DNA from: Alphaproteobacteria bacterium
GTDB taxonomy: Bacteria > Pseudomonadota > Alphaproteobacteria > Bin95
DNA length: 64,000 bases
Direction: 5' to 3'
NCBI GenBank assembly: GCA_020638555.1
Contig: JACKII010000002.1
Span: 248,001-312,000 of the forward strand
The notes under the pieces are model-generated. The model saw nothing but the letters and a program-made list of their open reading frames with translations. It searched no databases and was not told where the DNA came from. This document shows positions 18,201 to 27,185 of this stretch, piece by piece. The position numbers and the translations under genes were made by a program. How positions within the stretch are numbered: the stretch's first letter is position 1; every line of letters starts with the position of its first letter.

Positions 18201-19584
18201 GGAAAGATTGCGTCCGGCTCATCGCGCCATGATAACTCGCTTCGGATAGCCCGGTGCCGGACAGGAGGGCGGTGCCCAGGTCCTTCGCGTCCTGCAATCG
18301 CAGGGCGATATCCGGAAAACGGGTCAGCTGGCCGTGCAGGGCCTCCGACAGGAAGAACATCGCGGGATAGATCGGCGAGAGCGCCCCGGGGGCGACCCCC
18401 TCTTCGATGACGGCGGCTTGCTCGACCGGGGCATCCGCTGCCATATCCACCTCGATCACCCCGGTGATGCAGGGGCCGGGCCGGAATTCGGGGCCGCTGT
18501 CGCGCTTGAGCGGGTATTCCGCGCCCGCGCCGATACCCCAGACAGGCTGCCGCTCGCCGGCGCTGCCGCCGCGGGACCCCCGATCCCAATCGGCATCGAA
18601 GCCAAAGCTGAGAACATCGCCATTGCCGGAAAAGCGCTCGCCCAGTTGCCGGGAAAGCGCCAGCCCCTTTGCTTGCGACCGCAGCAGGATTTCGGTGGAT
18701 CCGAGGGTTCCGGCCGCCACCACGACGATATCGGCACGGAGCAGCCTCCGCACGTTCCGATCCGCTTCATCCCGGCGGTTCCCGGCGGACATGTCTTTGA
18801 CATGGATGACCCATTTCGCTTCCCCATCGGTCCCCCGCGCAAGATGATCGACGGCCGCTTCCGTGACGATGCGGGCGCCATGGGCGTGCGCGTAGGGCAG
18901 GTAGTTCATGAGGGTGGTGTTCTTGGCGCCGTAGTTGCAGCCGGCGCAGCAATCGCCGCACATGGTGCAGGCTTTCTGCTCCACCCCGGCCGCGTTGCGC
19001 CCGTCCTTGAAGGTGACGTTGATCGGCGCCCTTTTGCACGGTTGGCCGATCGCGCCCGCCGACACGTACAAGGCTTTCAGCTTGTTCGGGTTGTATTCTT
19101 GCGGCAGCGTAACGGTGCCGAGCATTTTCCGTGCGCGCGTGTAATAGGCGTCCAGAACCCCGTCCTTGCGATAGGCGGATGGCCAGTGGTACTGGCCGTC
19201 GGCATCCGTGCGGCAAAAGGTTTTGGGGTCGGTTTCCAACGCAACATTGGCGTTGATCAGCGAGGTGCCCCCCAGGCCGCAGCCTATGGCGACGTTCATA
19301 TCGTCGTTGACGCGAAGGTCGAGCAGGCCGTTCGGAGTGTTTTTGGTAATCTTGCCAAATTTCGATGTGGTGACCTGGGTTTCCGCGAGCACGCCCGCCA
19401 GGTCGGTCGGATAATCGCCGGGCAGAATTTCGCGGCCCCGCTCCAGCAGGCAGACATTATGGCCGGCCTCCGCGAGCCGGGCCGCGGCGATGGCGCCGCC
19501 ATAGCCCGAGCCGATGACGACAGCGTCGAACGCGGTGCGCTCCAACTGGCTCAGCGAGATGGAGATCGGGTTCATGTGGAACAT
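15289..19584 (-). CDS. GMC oxidoreductase / alpha-beta hydrolase fusion (cholesterol-oxidase-like)
   Basis: A 1431-residue multidomain enzyme. Residues 1 to about 590 form a GMC flavoprotein: FAD motif VVIGSGYGGAIAAARLAEAG (22-41), a five-cysteine cluster CTMCGDCCAGC (Cys206, 209, 212, 213, 216) that may bind Fe-S, and the C-terminal GMC motif HPVGGCCMGE and GLNPLLTISAVAE. Residues about 620-1000 match no domain I recognise. Residues about 1080-1431 form an alpha/beta hydrolase whose nucleophile elbow is AHCMGS, placing Cys1172 where Ser is usual, with Asp in EEFTPDTT and His in NYGHLDCF. Related fusions are annotated as sterol or choline-type oxidases; the substrate here is unknown. No signal peptide is evident. 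The start shares one base (TAATG) with the metallophosphoesterase stop. Confidence 0.85.
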   Translation of the reverse strand: MFHMNPISISLSQLERTAFDAVVIGSGYGGAIAAARLAEAGHNVCLLERGREILPGDYPTDLAGVLAETQVTTSKFGKITKNTPNGLLDLRVNDDMNVAIGCGLGGTSLINANVALETDPKTFCRTDADGQYHWPSAYRKDGVLDAYYTRARKMLGTVTLPQEYNPNKLKALYVSAGAIGQPCKRAPINVTFKDGRNAAGVEQKACTMCGDCCAGCNYGAKNTTLMNYLPYAHAHGARIVTEAAVDHLARGTDGEAKWVIHVKDMSAGNRRDEADRNVRRLLRADIVVVAAGTLGSTEILLRSQAKGLALSRQLGERFSGNGDVLSFGFDADWDRGSRGGSAGERQPVWGIGAGAEYPLKRDSGPEFRPGPCITGVIEVDMAADAPVEQAAVIEEGVAPGALSPIYPAMFFLSEALHGQLTRFPDIALRLQDAKDLGTALLSGTGLSEASYHGAMSRTQSFLLMSHDSSGGKIVLDETTDTVRVDWPGVGREFPYERDNALLRDAADGIWANSLPSPLWHPNFGNRLITVHPVGGCCMGETSAAGVVNADCEVFRPSTDDAGGTAVYDGLLVCDGSVMPTSLGLNPLLTISAVAERAMERLLDRVGRKPGAERRPQPLPPAVSPEAAPLSDGTDEWTEAVQLLTAVKDWLKDLGNKIDNADYTEAANTIYHTIERARKTFKIPISKDENYDFWFYLEHSDELTRDIRPSIRDVMEILDCVLDTIRTEPYDYAAVIAVLEKAFGDFSPNLSFSETMTGFVAAPGGGTTSAISDPFAVAARVGESQGLSLEADFRVRADSVRQLLANPDHKALLSGSVKWKQAPQEEAVAFAVTDGSFRLLKKDAATVEAWQMIYAGKLKPRNPVAGKSADYRFTGTKTLKRRPDSNWWGDLTTLYVDIAKDEDPSQIVARGVIRLGIQDFLNQMQTLESKFCRTLKTYDGASIYKKLFLDMVPYPKGYGGVRWGILHTDLKKPEIRHQFLLKTVDLMLKPGRQSPLPKKIASAAMRHFQFEFAAFFANLIFRTYGGMLSYLNDFPRQDFLAGKVIPMPAANGAPLRYRDDVRSECYRFFSAPNVELQLIRYNGGDRGPVILAPGFANVAQCFAIETVDKNLVDCLCAAKYDVWLFDYRGSPALGEVSLKPFDIDDIALEDWPAAVDYVLAMTGAKNLQVVAHCMGSMSLQMSLLSGRLATGKVRSAVCSQLTVHPVNFWFNQMKADTHIGSLIVHGLPKELVLALDGLVGPDAAQLFAGRKTIDTNSGPRTPGPVSPQDQVLDLLTWPAPFPNGIPCYSPTCHRAFSIYGPAYVHAQLNEATHDAIQTIFGNISTTPFNQLATILRKGEAVTAKGENLYLPHPERLQLPIHFISGAINEEFTPDTTLRTYNWLRKNNPEMKDEYTRRVIPNYGHLDCFIGKNASKDVFEDIVDRLDKHARKP

Positions 19585-21116
19585 TACAGGACACCCCCCG
19601 TCTTCTTGGCCTGTTCATCGGCGTATTCCGCCAGCCAGAGCACGAGTTGCTGGCGCAGCGCATAATCGTCCTCGACCGCCCGGGAGAAGGCGTCCCAGGC
19701 GGTTTGGTTGGTGGAAACCGCATGCCGCAACGCCGTCACCGCCGGGTTATCCTGCGGTGGTGTCGGGTCCGCGCTTGTGACGGCAACCGGTGACCGAACG
19801 CCGTTGACCGGCGGCGAAAACAATCGCAGCGTGGCCGTGTTCAGCTCGTCGTCGACGAACACGAGCGAGGCCGCCTCAACCGTGCTGAGCAGGCTGGTGT
19901 CCAGGATCCATCCGCCCGTATTGCAGACCGACACCGGGCGGGAAAATCCGTCCACCACCAGTTGATCCTCGAACGGCTTGTGCGTGTGGCCGAAAACGAC
20001 GGCCGTTTCCATGTCCGTTGCCCCCGCGCCAAGCTCCGTCACCATTTGGGCGGCCACGGCCTCGGCCAGGTATCGTTTCAGACCGTCAATGGACGATTGC
20101 GACAAGGGCTGGGTGTAATTGTAGCGTTCCAATTGCGAAAACTTGCCGATGACCTGATCGACAATGCCCCTGATCAGAAGATCGATCGCCTGCCCCGCCA
20201 TGCCGATTTTCGCAATGCCGGAATTGGCATCGACCCAGCGGTTCACAAGGCCCGCGATGCGACGCTCCAAACCGGCAACCGCGCTGCCTGTCAGCAGCAA
20301 TTGGTAGACCGACGCCGCCTCCCGTCCGAGCGGCCCGGCATCGCCGATCGTCGACCAGCCGAAATCGATCCACGGGCCGTTGAACATTTCGAGATGGTCA
20401 CAGGTTTGCGGTATCGCTTTTCCACTCAGCACGGCCTGGATATCCGACATCAGCCGGTACATCGGCTCAATGAAATGGCCATGATGGAAAACGATGGATT
20501 TGTCTCGATTGTTCTCCGTGTCCTTGGATGTATTTACCGTGGAAATTCCGTAATTGGGATAATAGAGTGCGGATGTAATTCCAATATCGGCGAGATATGT
20601 GTTCAATACCCGCGACTGCGGCGCCTGGCTTGTCGGGGCGAACGCGGGGGAGACGTGCGAAAAACCGTCGTCCGGAAACCGTTCGTTGTCGAAGCGCTGT
20701 TCGGTCCACAACGCGTGGTCGTGATTGCCCGGGACCAGGATCATCCGGCTGGCCAGCACGGGCACCTCGGACACCGCAGGATCCGCTGACCAAACCGCCT
20801 TCAGGAACCCTTTCAGGACCGGAAAACAGCGGTCGGGAGGGGACAGCGACAGATCCAGGCCATCGCCCAGCAAGATCATCGTCGCCGGGGATTGCGCATG
20901 CCCTTGAGCCGGCATTGCGTTGAGACTCCGCACTGTCGAGCGGAAGGCGTCGGCGAATGTTCGGGTCGTGGCGGTGAGCGCCGTCGGGTCATCGGCACAG
21001 TCCGGCGTGCCGTCCGCCCGGCCGGTCCACAATTTCGGGTCCCTTAAGGGGGTGAGCAGGCTTGTAAGGGCGCCAGCGTGTAAATCGGAAATGCAAATAT
21101 GCGTTATGTTCGGCAT
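19584..21116 (-). CDS. Calcineurin-like metallophosphoesterase
   Basis: A 510-residue dimetal phosphoesterase. The signature motifs appear in order: SDLHAG (Asp-x-His), ILLGDGLDL (GDxxD-like), VPGNHDHAL (GNHD), FHHGHFI (His) and VFGHTHKPF (GHTH). A central insert of about 150 residues without recognised motifs separates HHGH from GHTH. The start at 21116 (MPNITHICISD) is preferred over an ATG six codons upstream because AGGGA lies 9 bases before it and homology begins there. It is translationally coupled to the GMC-hydrolase fusion, so the two products probably act together, perhaps on a phosphorylated lipid or sterol; that is inference only. Confidence 0.85.
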   Translation of the reverse strand: MPNITHICISDLHAGALTSLLTPLRDPKLWTGRADGTPDCADDPTALTATTRTFADAFRSTVRSLNAMPAQGHAQSPATMILLGDGLDLSLSPPDRCFPVLKGFLKAVWSADPAVSEVPVLASRMILVPGNHDHALWTEQRFDNERFPDDGFSHVSPAFAPTSQAPQSRVLNTYLADIGITSALYYPNYGISTVNTSKDTENNRDKSIVFHHGHFIEPMYRLMSDIQAVLSGKAIPQTCDHLEMFNGPWIDFGWSTIGDAGPLGREAASVYQLLLTGSAVAGLERRIAGLVNRWVDANSGIAKIGMAGQAIDLLIRGIVDQVIGKFSQLERYNYTQPLSQSSIDGLKRYLAEAVAAQMVTELGAGATDMETAVVFGHTHKPFEDQLVVDGFSRPVSVCNTGGWILDTSLLSTVEAASLVFVDDELNTATLRLFSPPVNGVRSPVAVTSADPTPPQDNPAVTALRHAVSTNQTAWDAFSRAVEDDYALRQQLVLWLAEYADEQAKKTGGVL

Positions 21117-21352
21117 TGAAAATTCCCTTACCATTTTATGTCATTGGGAATGTTCGGTTATTATCCCCTGTGTATCGACTGTTACACCGGTGCGATATTT
21201 AGTATTATGGAAAGCCACCCACGCCCGGAAACATCGTTCAGGCATCCTTTTGCATTAGCAATCCCCATCAATACGCACCCGAAATTATAACCACACTTGC
21301 CAGAGCCGTCCATATCTGATGAGGTAATCCTTGACTGGGGAGTAGCCTGATC

Positions 21353-24300
21353 GTGCCGTCGGAACACACGAGCAGAGAACCGAACGCGGAATGGGGTTCG
21401 AGCGAGGCCGCTGCGCCCGGTCCGCGGCGCGCTCCGATCCCGAGCCTCGATGGACAGCAGCGCTGGGCTGCGGTGCTCTTTGCCGATCTCGAAAATTTCA
21501 CCGGGATCACGGAACGCGTGGGCGCCGAAGTCACGTTCGCGTTGATCGGGGAGATCGTGCGCGCATCCCGGGATATCATCGACGCGCACAAAGGGTGCGC
21601 GGTCGAGTATGCGGGCGACAGCATTCTGGCATCCTTCGGAACGCCGGTTGCGGTCGAAAACGCATCGTTCGAGGCGTGCCGGGCGGCGCTCGAACTGCAA
21701 CAGTATATGGCCAGGTCGGAAGACCGATTTCAGGCCCGTTACGATATCAGGCCGCGCCTGCGGATCGGTATTGCGGGCGGCGTCATCGTCACCAGCCTGA
21801 AAGGCCCGGATCCGCATTTCACCACCGGCGTTCCGGGGGGCGGCGTTCCGGGGGGTGGCGTTCCGGGGCCGGGCGTTCTGGGAAATGCGGTGAATCTGGC
21901 CTCGCGCCTTCAGCATTTGGCCGGTCCGGGAGAAGTGCTGTGCTCGGACACGGTGCGAGACCAGATTGAGGGCCTGGCAACACTGGTGTCCCTTGGCCAC
22001 AAGACCATCAAGGGAGTGAAGGAGCCGGTGGAAGTCTTCCGGCTCGACAAGTTGCATCCCGATCGGACGGTGTTCCACGGCAGGGTCGCGCGCGGCAGCA
22101 AGACATTCTATGCGCGCGAAGCCGATCTCGCGCTGTTGCAGGCCTGGATGGCGGCGGCTCCGCCAGAGGCCGGGCCGGTGGATATTTCCGGACCGGCGGG
22201 CATCGGCAAGTCTCGTCTGGTGTTCGAAGGCTGCAGGGCGCCGTTGCCGGGGACAAGCCTGCTCATCGCCAACTGCAACAGCGACCTTCAGGATAAGCCG
22301 TTCGCCCCCTTGATCGAACTGATCCATTCGGGCGCGGCACAGCAATCCGGGTCCGCCGATCCGAAACTCGACTCCTATCTGGGAGGACTTCTCGGCAATT
22401 CGGAGCCGGGATTCGATCTTTTTCTGGAATTCGTGAAAAATTCGCACGTGACGCCCGAGTCCACCGATCACGGGGCGGGCGTTTATGTGCGAAATTTGAT
22501 GTACAAGGTGTTGCTGGAACTGTGCCAGGACCCTGCGGTTATCGTCGTTCTGGAGGATATCCACTGGATCGATCGATTTACGGGCGAAATTCTGCAACGG
22601 CTGGTCGAAACCCATGGGCGAGGGGTCAAATTGCTTTGGACCCGCCGCAGTGAATATCGGCTCGGGTGGGCGGAAGACCGGACCGTCGCGCATTGGGCGC
22701 TCGGTCCCGTCCCGGCGGAGGAAGTTGGCGCCATCGTCGCCGACCTTCTGCAGGTGCCGGGAATTTCGGCCGAATTGCTGGCCTTCATTCTCGAAACAAC
22801 CGAGGGCAATTTCCTGTTTCTGGAGGAGACGGTTCGCTACCTGAAGCACACCGGCCAGGTGGTCGTTGACGGGGATGGGGTGGCCTTCAATCGACGTGCG
22901 GAAACGCAAGCGACCGCGGGGAATTTGCAACACTTGATCCTCAGCCGTTACGACCAGCTCGACAGCTCGGCGAAGGCGCATGTGCTGGCGGCGGCCACAA
23001 GGGGACGGCAGTTTTCGGAACGGTTCCTGGCGCGGTGCTATGACGATGCGGGGGCCGCCAGTGCGGCGATTGCCGCGGCGTCGGAGGTGGGACTTATTGA
23101 GCCCGCAGGGGAGGGGGGCGTGCGCCGGTGGCGCTTCTCCCACGCGCTCTTCGGCATGGCCATCGAACAAAGCGCCCTTTCGGCCCAACGCAAGGACGTG
23201 CATGGCGTGGTCGCTCGCGCGCTGGATACGGAAGATGACCGGGCGATCTCCGAATATTCCGAGGAATTGGCGTATCATTACAAGGAATGCGGAGATGCGG
23301 GCAAAGCGGTCTTCTATCTTTGGAAGTCAGCCGAGAGGGTGTTCGGCATTTATGCGGTGGTAGAGGCCGATCATTACCTGTCGGACGCCTTCGCCCTGAT
23401 CGACGCTCAACCGGATCTGGTCTCAGAGGACGCGTTCGGGGAAATGCTGGTTCTGTGGGGGCGCACGCTGGAGGTGTATGGCGATTTCCGCCGGCTGAAC
23501 GCGATCATGAAGGCGCATCTGCCGCGGTTGCGGTCAGGCGGCCCCACCGGTTCCCTCGCGATGTGCATGACGCTCCAGGCGCTCGGACGCTCGTTCGCGG
23601 GCCAACACGGCATCGCCATCGGCTACGCCAATGAGGCGGTGGAGATGGCGAAGATCCTGAATGACAAACATAAGTTGTTATGGGCGAATGTCGCGACCAT
23701 GGTGGCCTATCTCCATGCGGATCATTGGCCCAGGGAAAGAATTTTAGAGCTTTATCGTGATATACGCTCTAAAATTTATCAAAACGGTGACGAGCACTTG
23801 ATATCGGTGTGCGATTTCTATGGGGCCTCCATTTATAGAATGAAGGGAGAGATTGCAGAAGCCGCAAACATATGCGCAAGTTTGGTTGATTACGGTCATG
23901 CCAATGCCAACGCACGCGCGATTTCGTTTGGCAGCAATGCCCTGCTGATGGTGCGGGCGCTCCAGGAAGACTGGCAGGGCTTCGCCGCAGCGGCTCGGGA
24001 GTCGTTCCGGTATTCGATACCGGACACCGGCGCGCGGCGCGTGGCGGCCATCTCGCTGTTGTTGGTCGATTATAGGGACGGACAGCCCGGCTGGAATGCC
24101 CGATGCCTGTTGCCCCATGCGGACAGGGCGCGGGAATTCGAAGATCAGGTGCTTGAGCATGTCTGTCGCGGTCGCCTGTTTGGCGGCTATTTGATCCGAA
24201 CCGGCGAAGTCGCGAAAGGCTGGGCCGAACTGCAATCCTGCCAGTCGATGTTCGGCCGAAAGGGGATTGCGGAGGTCAATCTTCAGTCATTGTTTGATAG

Positions 24301-24637
24301 AGCATTGATATTGCTTTCTATTGCGGGAATCGAGCCGAAAGACGAGGGCGGGCCGAAACCAAAATTCGGCTTGCGGGATCTGGTCGCGATTGCGGTGTTG
24401 CGCATCGGCGCGGTGCGCCGCGCCGAGGGCTATCTCAACGCGTTCCTTGCCAAGTGCCCGGAGGAACGCGGCCATTATATCGCCCATGTCCATCTGCGGC
24501 TTGGCCTGATCGCGCGGGCGCGCAAGCACAGGGACAAGGCGCGCCACCACTTCCGCCTCAGCCATGCGCTGTTTTTGGAGCAGGATCTCACCAAACGCGC
24601 GGCGCAAGCGCTCGAATTTGCGCAGGCGGAAGCGTAG
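21353..24637 (+). CDS. Class III nucleotide cyclase - ATPase - TPR regulator
   Basis: A 1094-residue cytoplasmic signalling protein. Residues about 35-195 form a class III cyclase domain with metal ligands Asp45 (LFADLENFTG) and Asp89 (EYAGDSILASF) and the transition-state Asn181/Arg185 (GNAVNLASRL). Glu85 stands where adenylate cyclases usually have the base-selecting Lys. A collagen-like insert, GVPGGGVPGGGVPGPGV (residues 159-175), precedes GNAVN. Residues about 250-600 form an AAA/STAND-type ATPase with P-loop SGPAGIGKSRL (279-289) and LEDIHW as Walker B. The C-terminal half is helical and TPR-like. The GTG start has GGGGAG ten bases upstream. It is divergent from the metallophosphoesterase operon, which it may regulate. 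Confidence 0.85.
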   Translation: MPSEHTSREPNAEWGSSEAAAPGPRRAPIPSLDGQQRWAAVLFADLENFTGITERVGAEVTFALIGEIVRASRDIIDAHKGCAVEYAGDSILASFGTPVAVENASFEACRAALELQQYMARSEDRFQARYDIRPRLRIGIAGGVIVTSLKGPDPHFTTGVPGGGVPGGGVPGPGVLGNAVNLASRLQHLAGPGEVLCSDTVRDQIEGLATLVSLGHKTIKGVKEPVEVFRLDKLHPDRTVFHGRVARGSKTFYAREADLALLQAWMAAAPPEAGPVDISGPAGIGKSRLVFEGCRAPLPGTSLLIANCNSDLQDKPFAPLIELIHSGAAQQSGSADPKLDSYLGGLLGNSEPGFDLFLEFVKNSHVTPESTDHGAGVYVRNLMYKVLLELCQDPAVIVVLEDIHWIDRFTGEILQRLVETHGRGVKLLWTRRSEYRLGWAEDRTVAHWALGPVPAEEVGAIVADLLQVPGISAELLAFILETTEGNFLFLEETVRYLKHTGQVVVDGDGVAFNRRAETQATAGNLQHLILSRYDQLDSSAKAHVLAAATRGRQFSERFLARCYDDAGAASAAIAAASEVGLIEPAGEGGVRRWRFSHALFGMAIEQSALSAQRKDVHGVVARALDTEDDRAISEYSEELAYHYKECGDAGKAVFYLWKSAERVFGIYAVVEADHYLSDAFALIDAQPDLVSEDAFGEMLVLWGRTLEVYGDFRRLNAIMKAHLPRLRSGGPTGSLAMCMTLQALGRSFAGQHGIAIGYANEAVEMAKILNDKHKLLWANVATMVAYLHADHWPRERILELYRDIRSKIYQNGDEHLISVCDFYGASIYRMKGEIAEAANICASLVDYGHANANARAISFGSNALLMVRALQEDWQGFAAAARESFRYSIPDTGARRVAAISLLLVDYRDGQPGWNARCLLPHADRAREFEDQVLEHVCRGRLFGGYLIRTGEVAKGWAELQSCQSMFGRKGIAEVNLQSLFDRALILLSIAGIEPKDEGGPKPKFGLRDLVAIAVLRIGAVRRAEGYLNAFLAKCPEERGHYIAHVHLRLGLIARARKHRDKARHHFRLSHALFLEQDLTKRAAQALEFAQAEA
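21827..21877 (+). repeat. Short in-frame repeat encoding GVPGGG units in the cyclase domain
   Basis: Near-identical 18-base units beginning GGCGTTCCGGGG, followed by a third variant, encode GVPGGGVPGGGVPGPGV inside the cyclase domain. The repeat is in frame and lies just before the catalytic GNAVNLASRL helix, where family members have a short loop. It looks like a slipped-strand expansion. Confidence 0.8.
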
Positions 24638-24732
24638 AGCGGCCGCGCTCGCGGATCGGCTGCAACAAGTCCCGGGCCGCTCGATGCCCGTCGCGCCCCG
24701 CAGGGGGCCATCTCACCGCGCCGGCATGCGCT

Positions 24733-27084
24733 TCAGGAGCGGAGGCTCGTCGGCTTGAGGCTGACGATGCCGTCGGCCAGCAGCCGTTGGAAGTGCGCCG
24801 CATCCAGCCCGAGACCGTCGCGAAGCACCCGTTCGCTATCGCCGCCCAGAAAGGGGGCGGTGCCGCGCATCGGATAGCGGACGCCGTTCCATCGAAACGG
24901 CAGACCGCCCTGGCGTTCCGGGCCGATATGGGCCCGCTCGACATCGTAGAAAAAGCCCCGGTGCCGCAAATGCGGATCGGCCGCGATCCCGTGCAGCGGC
25001 AGGACCGGCGCGGCCGAGACGCCCAGCGCCTGGAGGTCTGCTGCGGCGGCACTGGCATCCTGCCGGCGGGTCCATTCGGCGATCCCGGCCTCGATCCCGG
25101 CTTCGCGGGCGCGCCGGCCGTCGGGGGTTGCGAGGTCCGGGTCGGCGAGCCAGTCCTTGCGTCCGATGTGGTCTGCCAGCCCCTGCCAGCCGGCCTCGTC
25201 CGTCACCGCGATCGCCAGCCAGGAGTCCGCGCCGCGGCAGGGGAAGATGCCATGCGGAACGAACCGGGGATGGCGGTTTCCGCGCCGCGGCGGCTCGCGC
25301 CCCATGGCCTGCCGATAGAGCACCGGGGCGGCGGTGAAGGGCAGCATCGCCTCGATCTGCGTGTTGTTGATCCATTGCCCCGCGCCGGTCCGCTGCCGGT
25401 GATAGAGCGCGGCCAGCAGCGAGGCCGCGCCATAGATGCCGCCGATCGGGTCGCCATAGGCGACATGGGCCATGGTCGGCGGGTCGCCCTCCCGCCCGAC
25501 AAAGGACGGCACGCCCGATCCCTGCTCCAAGACCGAGCCATAGGCCCTGGTGTCCGACCAGGCATTGCCGGAACCGAAGGCACTCATCGACAGCATGATC
25601 AGATCGTCCCGGCCCGCGCTCAGCGCGTCATGGCCGAGGCCCAGTCGCGGCATCACGCCCGCGGCCTGGTTTTCCACCACCACCTGGCTTTCCGCCACCA
25701 GCTGCTTGGCCAATGGCAGGCCGTCCGGGTGCGTCAGGTCGAGGCTGAGGGACTGTTTGCCCCGATTGATGAACGAGAAATGGTGGCTTTCCTCGTACTG
25801 GCCGCGGGCGATGGCCTCCGGCGACCAATCGACGGAGCGCCACCAGTCGGGATAGCGCCCGGCCTCGATCTTGATCACCTCCGCACCCAGGTCGGCAAGC
25901 ATCCGCGTCGCCAGCGGTCCGGCCCAGCCCATGGAGAAATCGGCAACGCGAATGCCGGCCAATGGCGCGAAGGGATCGCCGGCGGCCGGCAGCGGCGCGC
26001 TCGCCTCCGAGGATGGCGGCGAGTCCAGGTCGAGCCGCGGCGGTGTTCGCTCCAGCCGCAGCGGCGTGCGCGGCACCCGGTAGGTGCGCCCCTCCGCGCT
26101 GAACCGGGCCAGGGATTGCCGCGCCTGGAAGATCGGATGATCCAGAATGCCCTGGGCGTCGGGCACGATGACCATCGGCACCTTGTGCGCGCGGCCGAGC
26201 GCGGCCCATTCCATGGCGGTTTTCGTCGGGAACACGCGGTCGAATTCCGGCTCGATCCGGTCGGCGTGGGGGTAGCGCGTGCGCGCCGGCAACAGGTCCG
26301 GATCGTCGCGGAAGTCCGCCAGCCCCAGCATGTCGCAGAAGCTCTGCCATTGCGCCGGCGTCAGCGGCGTGATGCCGATCCAGCCCTCGCGGCAGCGGTG
26401 GATGGAAAGCGGGCAGGTGGGCAGGTACCGGTTCACGCCCAGGCGCGGGATCGGCATGGCGAGGGCGACGGCATTGGCCATCTGCAACTCCGACATGATG
26501 ATGACCGCCTCGAAAATCGAGACGTCCAGCACCGCCGGCCCGGCGGGCTGCCGTCCGCCGATCAAGGCGGCCACCCCGGCGCAGAACGCGGCGACGCCGC
26601 CGACCATGGTCGCCTGGTGCTCGCCCAGAAAGGTCGGCGGGCCTTCCACCGGGCCGCAGGGATGGCTCATGCCGCTGAGCGCCTGCACGACCAGATCGCT
26701 GCCGGCCCATTCGGCATAGGGGCCGTCATGCCCGAACCAGGAGATGTCCAGCGTCGCGATGCGGGGCTCCGGCAGGCACAGGGATCGGTCCGTGTCCTCG
26801 CCCAGGATGACGATGTCCCAGGGGCCTTCGGGCGAGGCTTGGGCTTTGCCGGCGTTCAGATAGCGGTGCAGCAGCCCCGCGGTTTGCGGGGCCTCCAGCG
26901 CCAGCGGTTGCGCCGCCAGCGCGTCGCCGCCTTCGGCGGCCGGCCGCGCCACGTACGCCCCCATGTCGGCAAAGAGCTTGCCGCAATAGGCGCCCGCAAC
27001 GCCGCCTGCGCATTCGAGCACCCGCACCCCGGCAAGGGCCTGGCCGTTCGTCATCGTTTCCATCCCATATTTACCGTTCTGCAC
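24733..27084 (-). CDS. Tandem-domain CoA-transferase family III (CaiB/BaiF) protein
   Basis: A 783-residue protein holding two family III CoA-transferase domains in tandem (about residues 15-385 and 395-783), where most members are single domains of about 400. Such enzymes move CoA between acyl groups with an Asp nucleophile. The first half keeps Asp187 in AVLDVSIFEA. The second half has Asn573 at the equivalent site (GQWINNTQIEA), although its N-terminal part (VADFSMGWAGPLATRMLADL) is well conserved. Starts at 27084, 27063 or 27054 are all possible; GGATGGA before 27054 favours the last. It is divergent from the acyl-CoA carboxylase gene. It probably activates a carboxylic acid feeding the acyl-CoA cluster. 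Confidence 0.87.
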   Translation of the reverse strand: MQNGKYGMETMTNGQALAGVRVLECAGGVAGAYCGKLFADMGAYVARPAAEGGDALAAQPLALEAPQTAGLLHRYLNAGKAQASPEGPWDIVILGEDTDRSLCLPEPRIATLDISWFGHDGPYAEWAGSDLVVQALSGMSHPCGPVEGPPTFLGEHQATMVGGVAAFCAGVAALIGGRQPAGPAVLDVSIFEAVIIMSELQMANAVALAMPIPRLGVNRYLPTCPLSIHRCREGWIGITPLTPAQWQSFCDMLGLADFRDDPDLLPARTRYPHADRIEPEFDRVFPTKTAMEWAALGRAHKVPMVIVPDAQGILDHPIFQARQSLARFSAEGRTYRVPRTPLRLERTPPRLDLDSPPSSEASAPLPAAGDPFAPLAGIRVADFSMGWAGPLATRMLADLGAEVIKIEAGRYPDWWRSVDWSPEAIARGQYEESHHFSFINRGKQSLSLDLTHPDGLPLAKQLVAESQVVVENQAAGVMPRLGLGHDALSAGRDDLIMLSMSAFGSGNAWSDTRAYGSVLEQGSGVPSFVGREGDPPTMAHVAYGDPIGGIYGAASLLAALYHRQRTGAGQWINNTQIEAMLPFTAAPVLYRQAMGREPPRRGNRHPRFVPHGIFPCRGADSWLAIAVTDEAGWQGLADHIGRKDWLADPDLATPDGRRAREAGIEAGIAEWTRRQDASAAAADLQALGVSAAPVLPLHGIAADPHLRHRGFFYDVERAHIGPERQGGLPFRWNGVRYPMRGTAPFLGGDSERVLRDGLGLDAAHFQRLLADGIVSLKPTSLRS

Positions 27085-27185
27085 ACTATGCGGCCATGTC
27101 GGGTGGGTTGCAAAGCCTTGCCCGGCGGTGGGTTTGGCGGCAGGCTATCGGCCATCGCAGCGCCTTCGCGAAGGGATTCCCGGCC

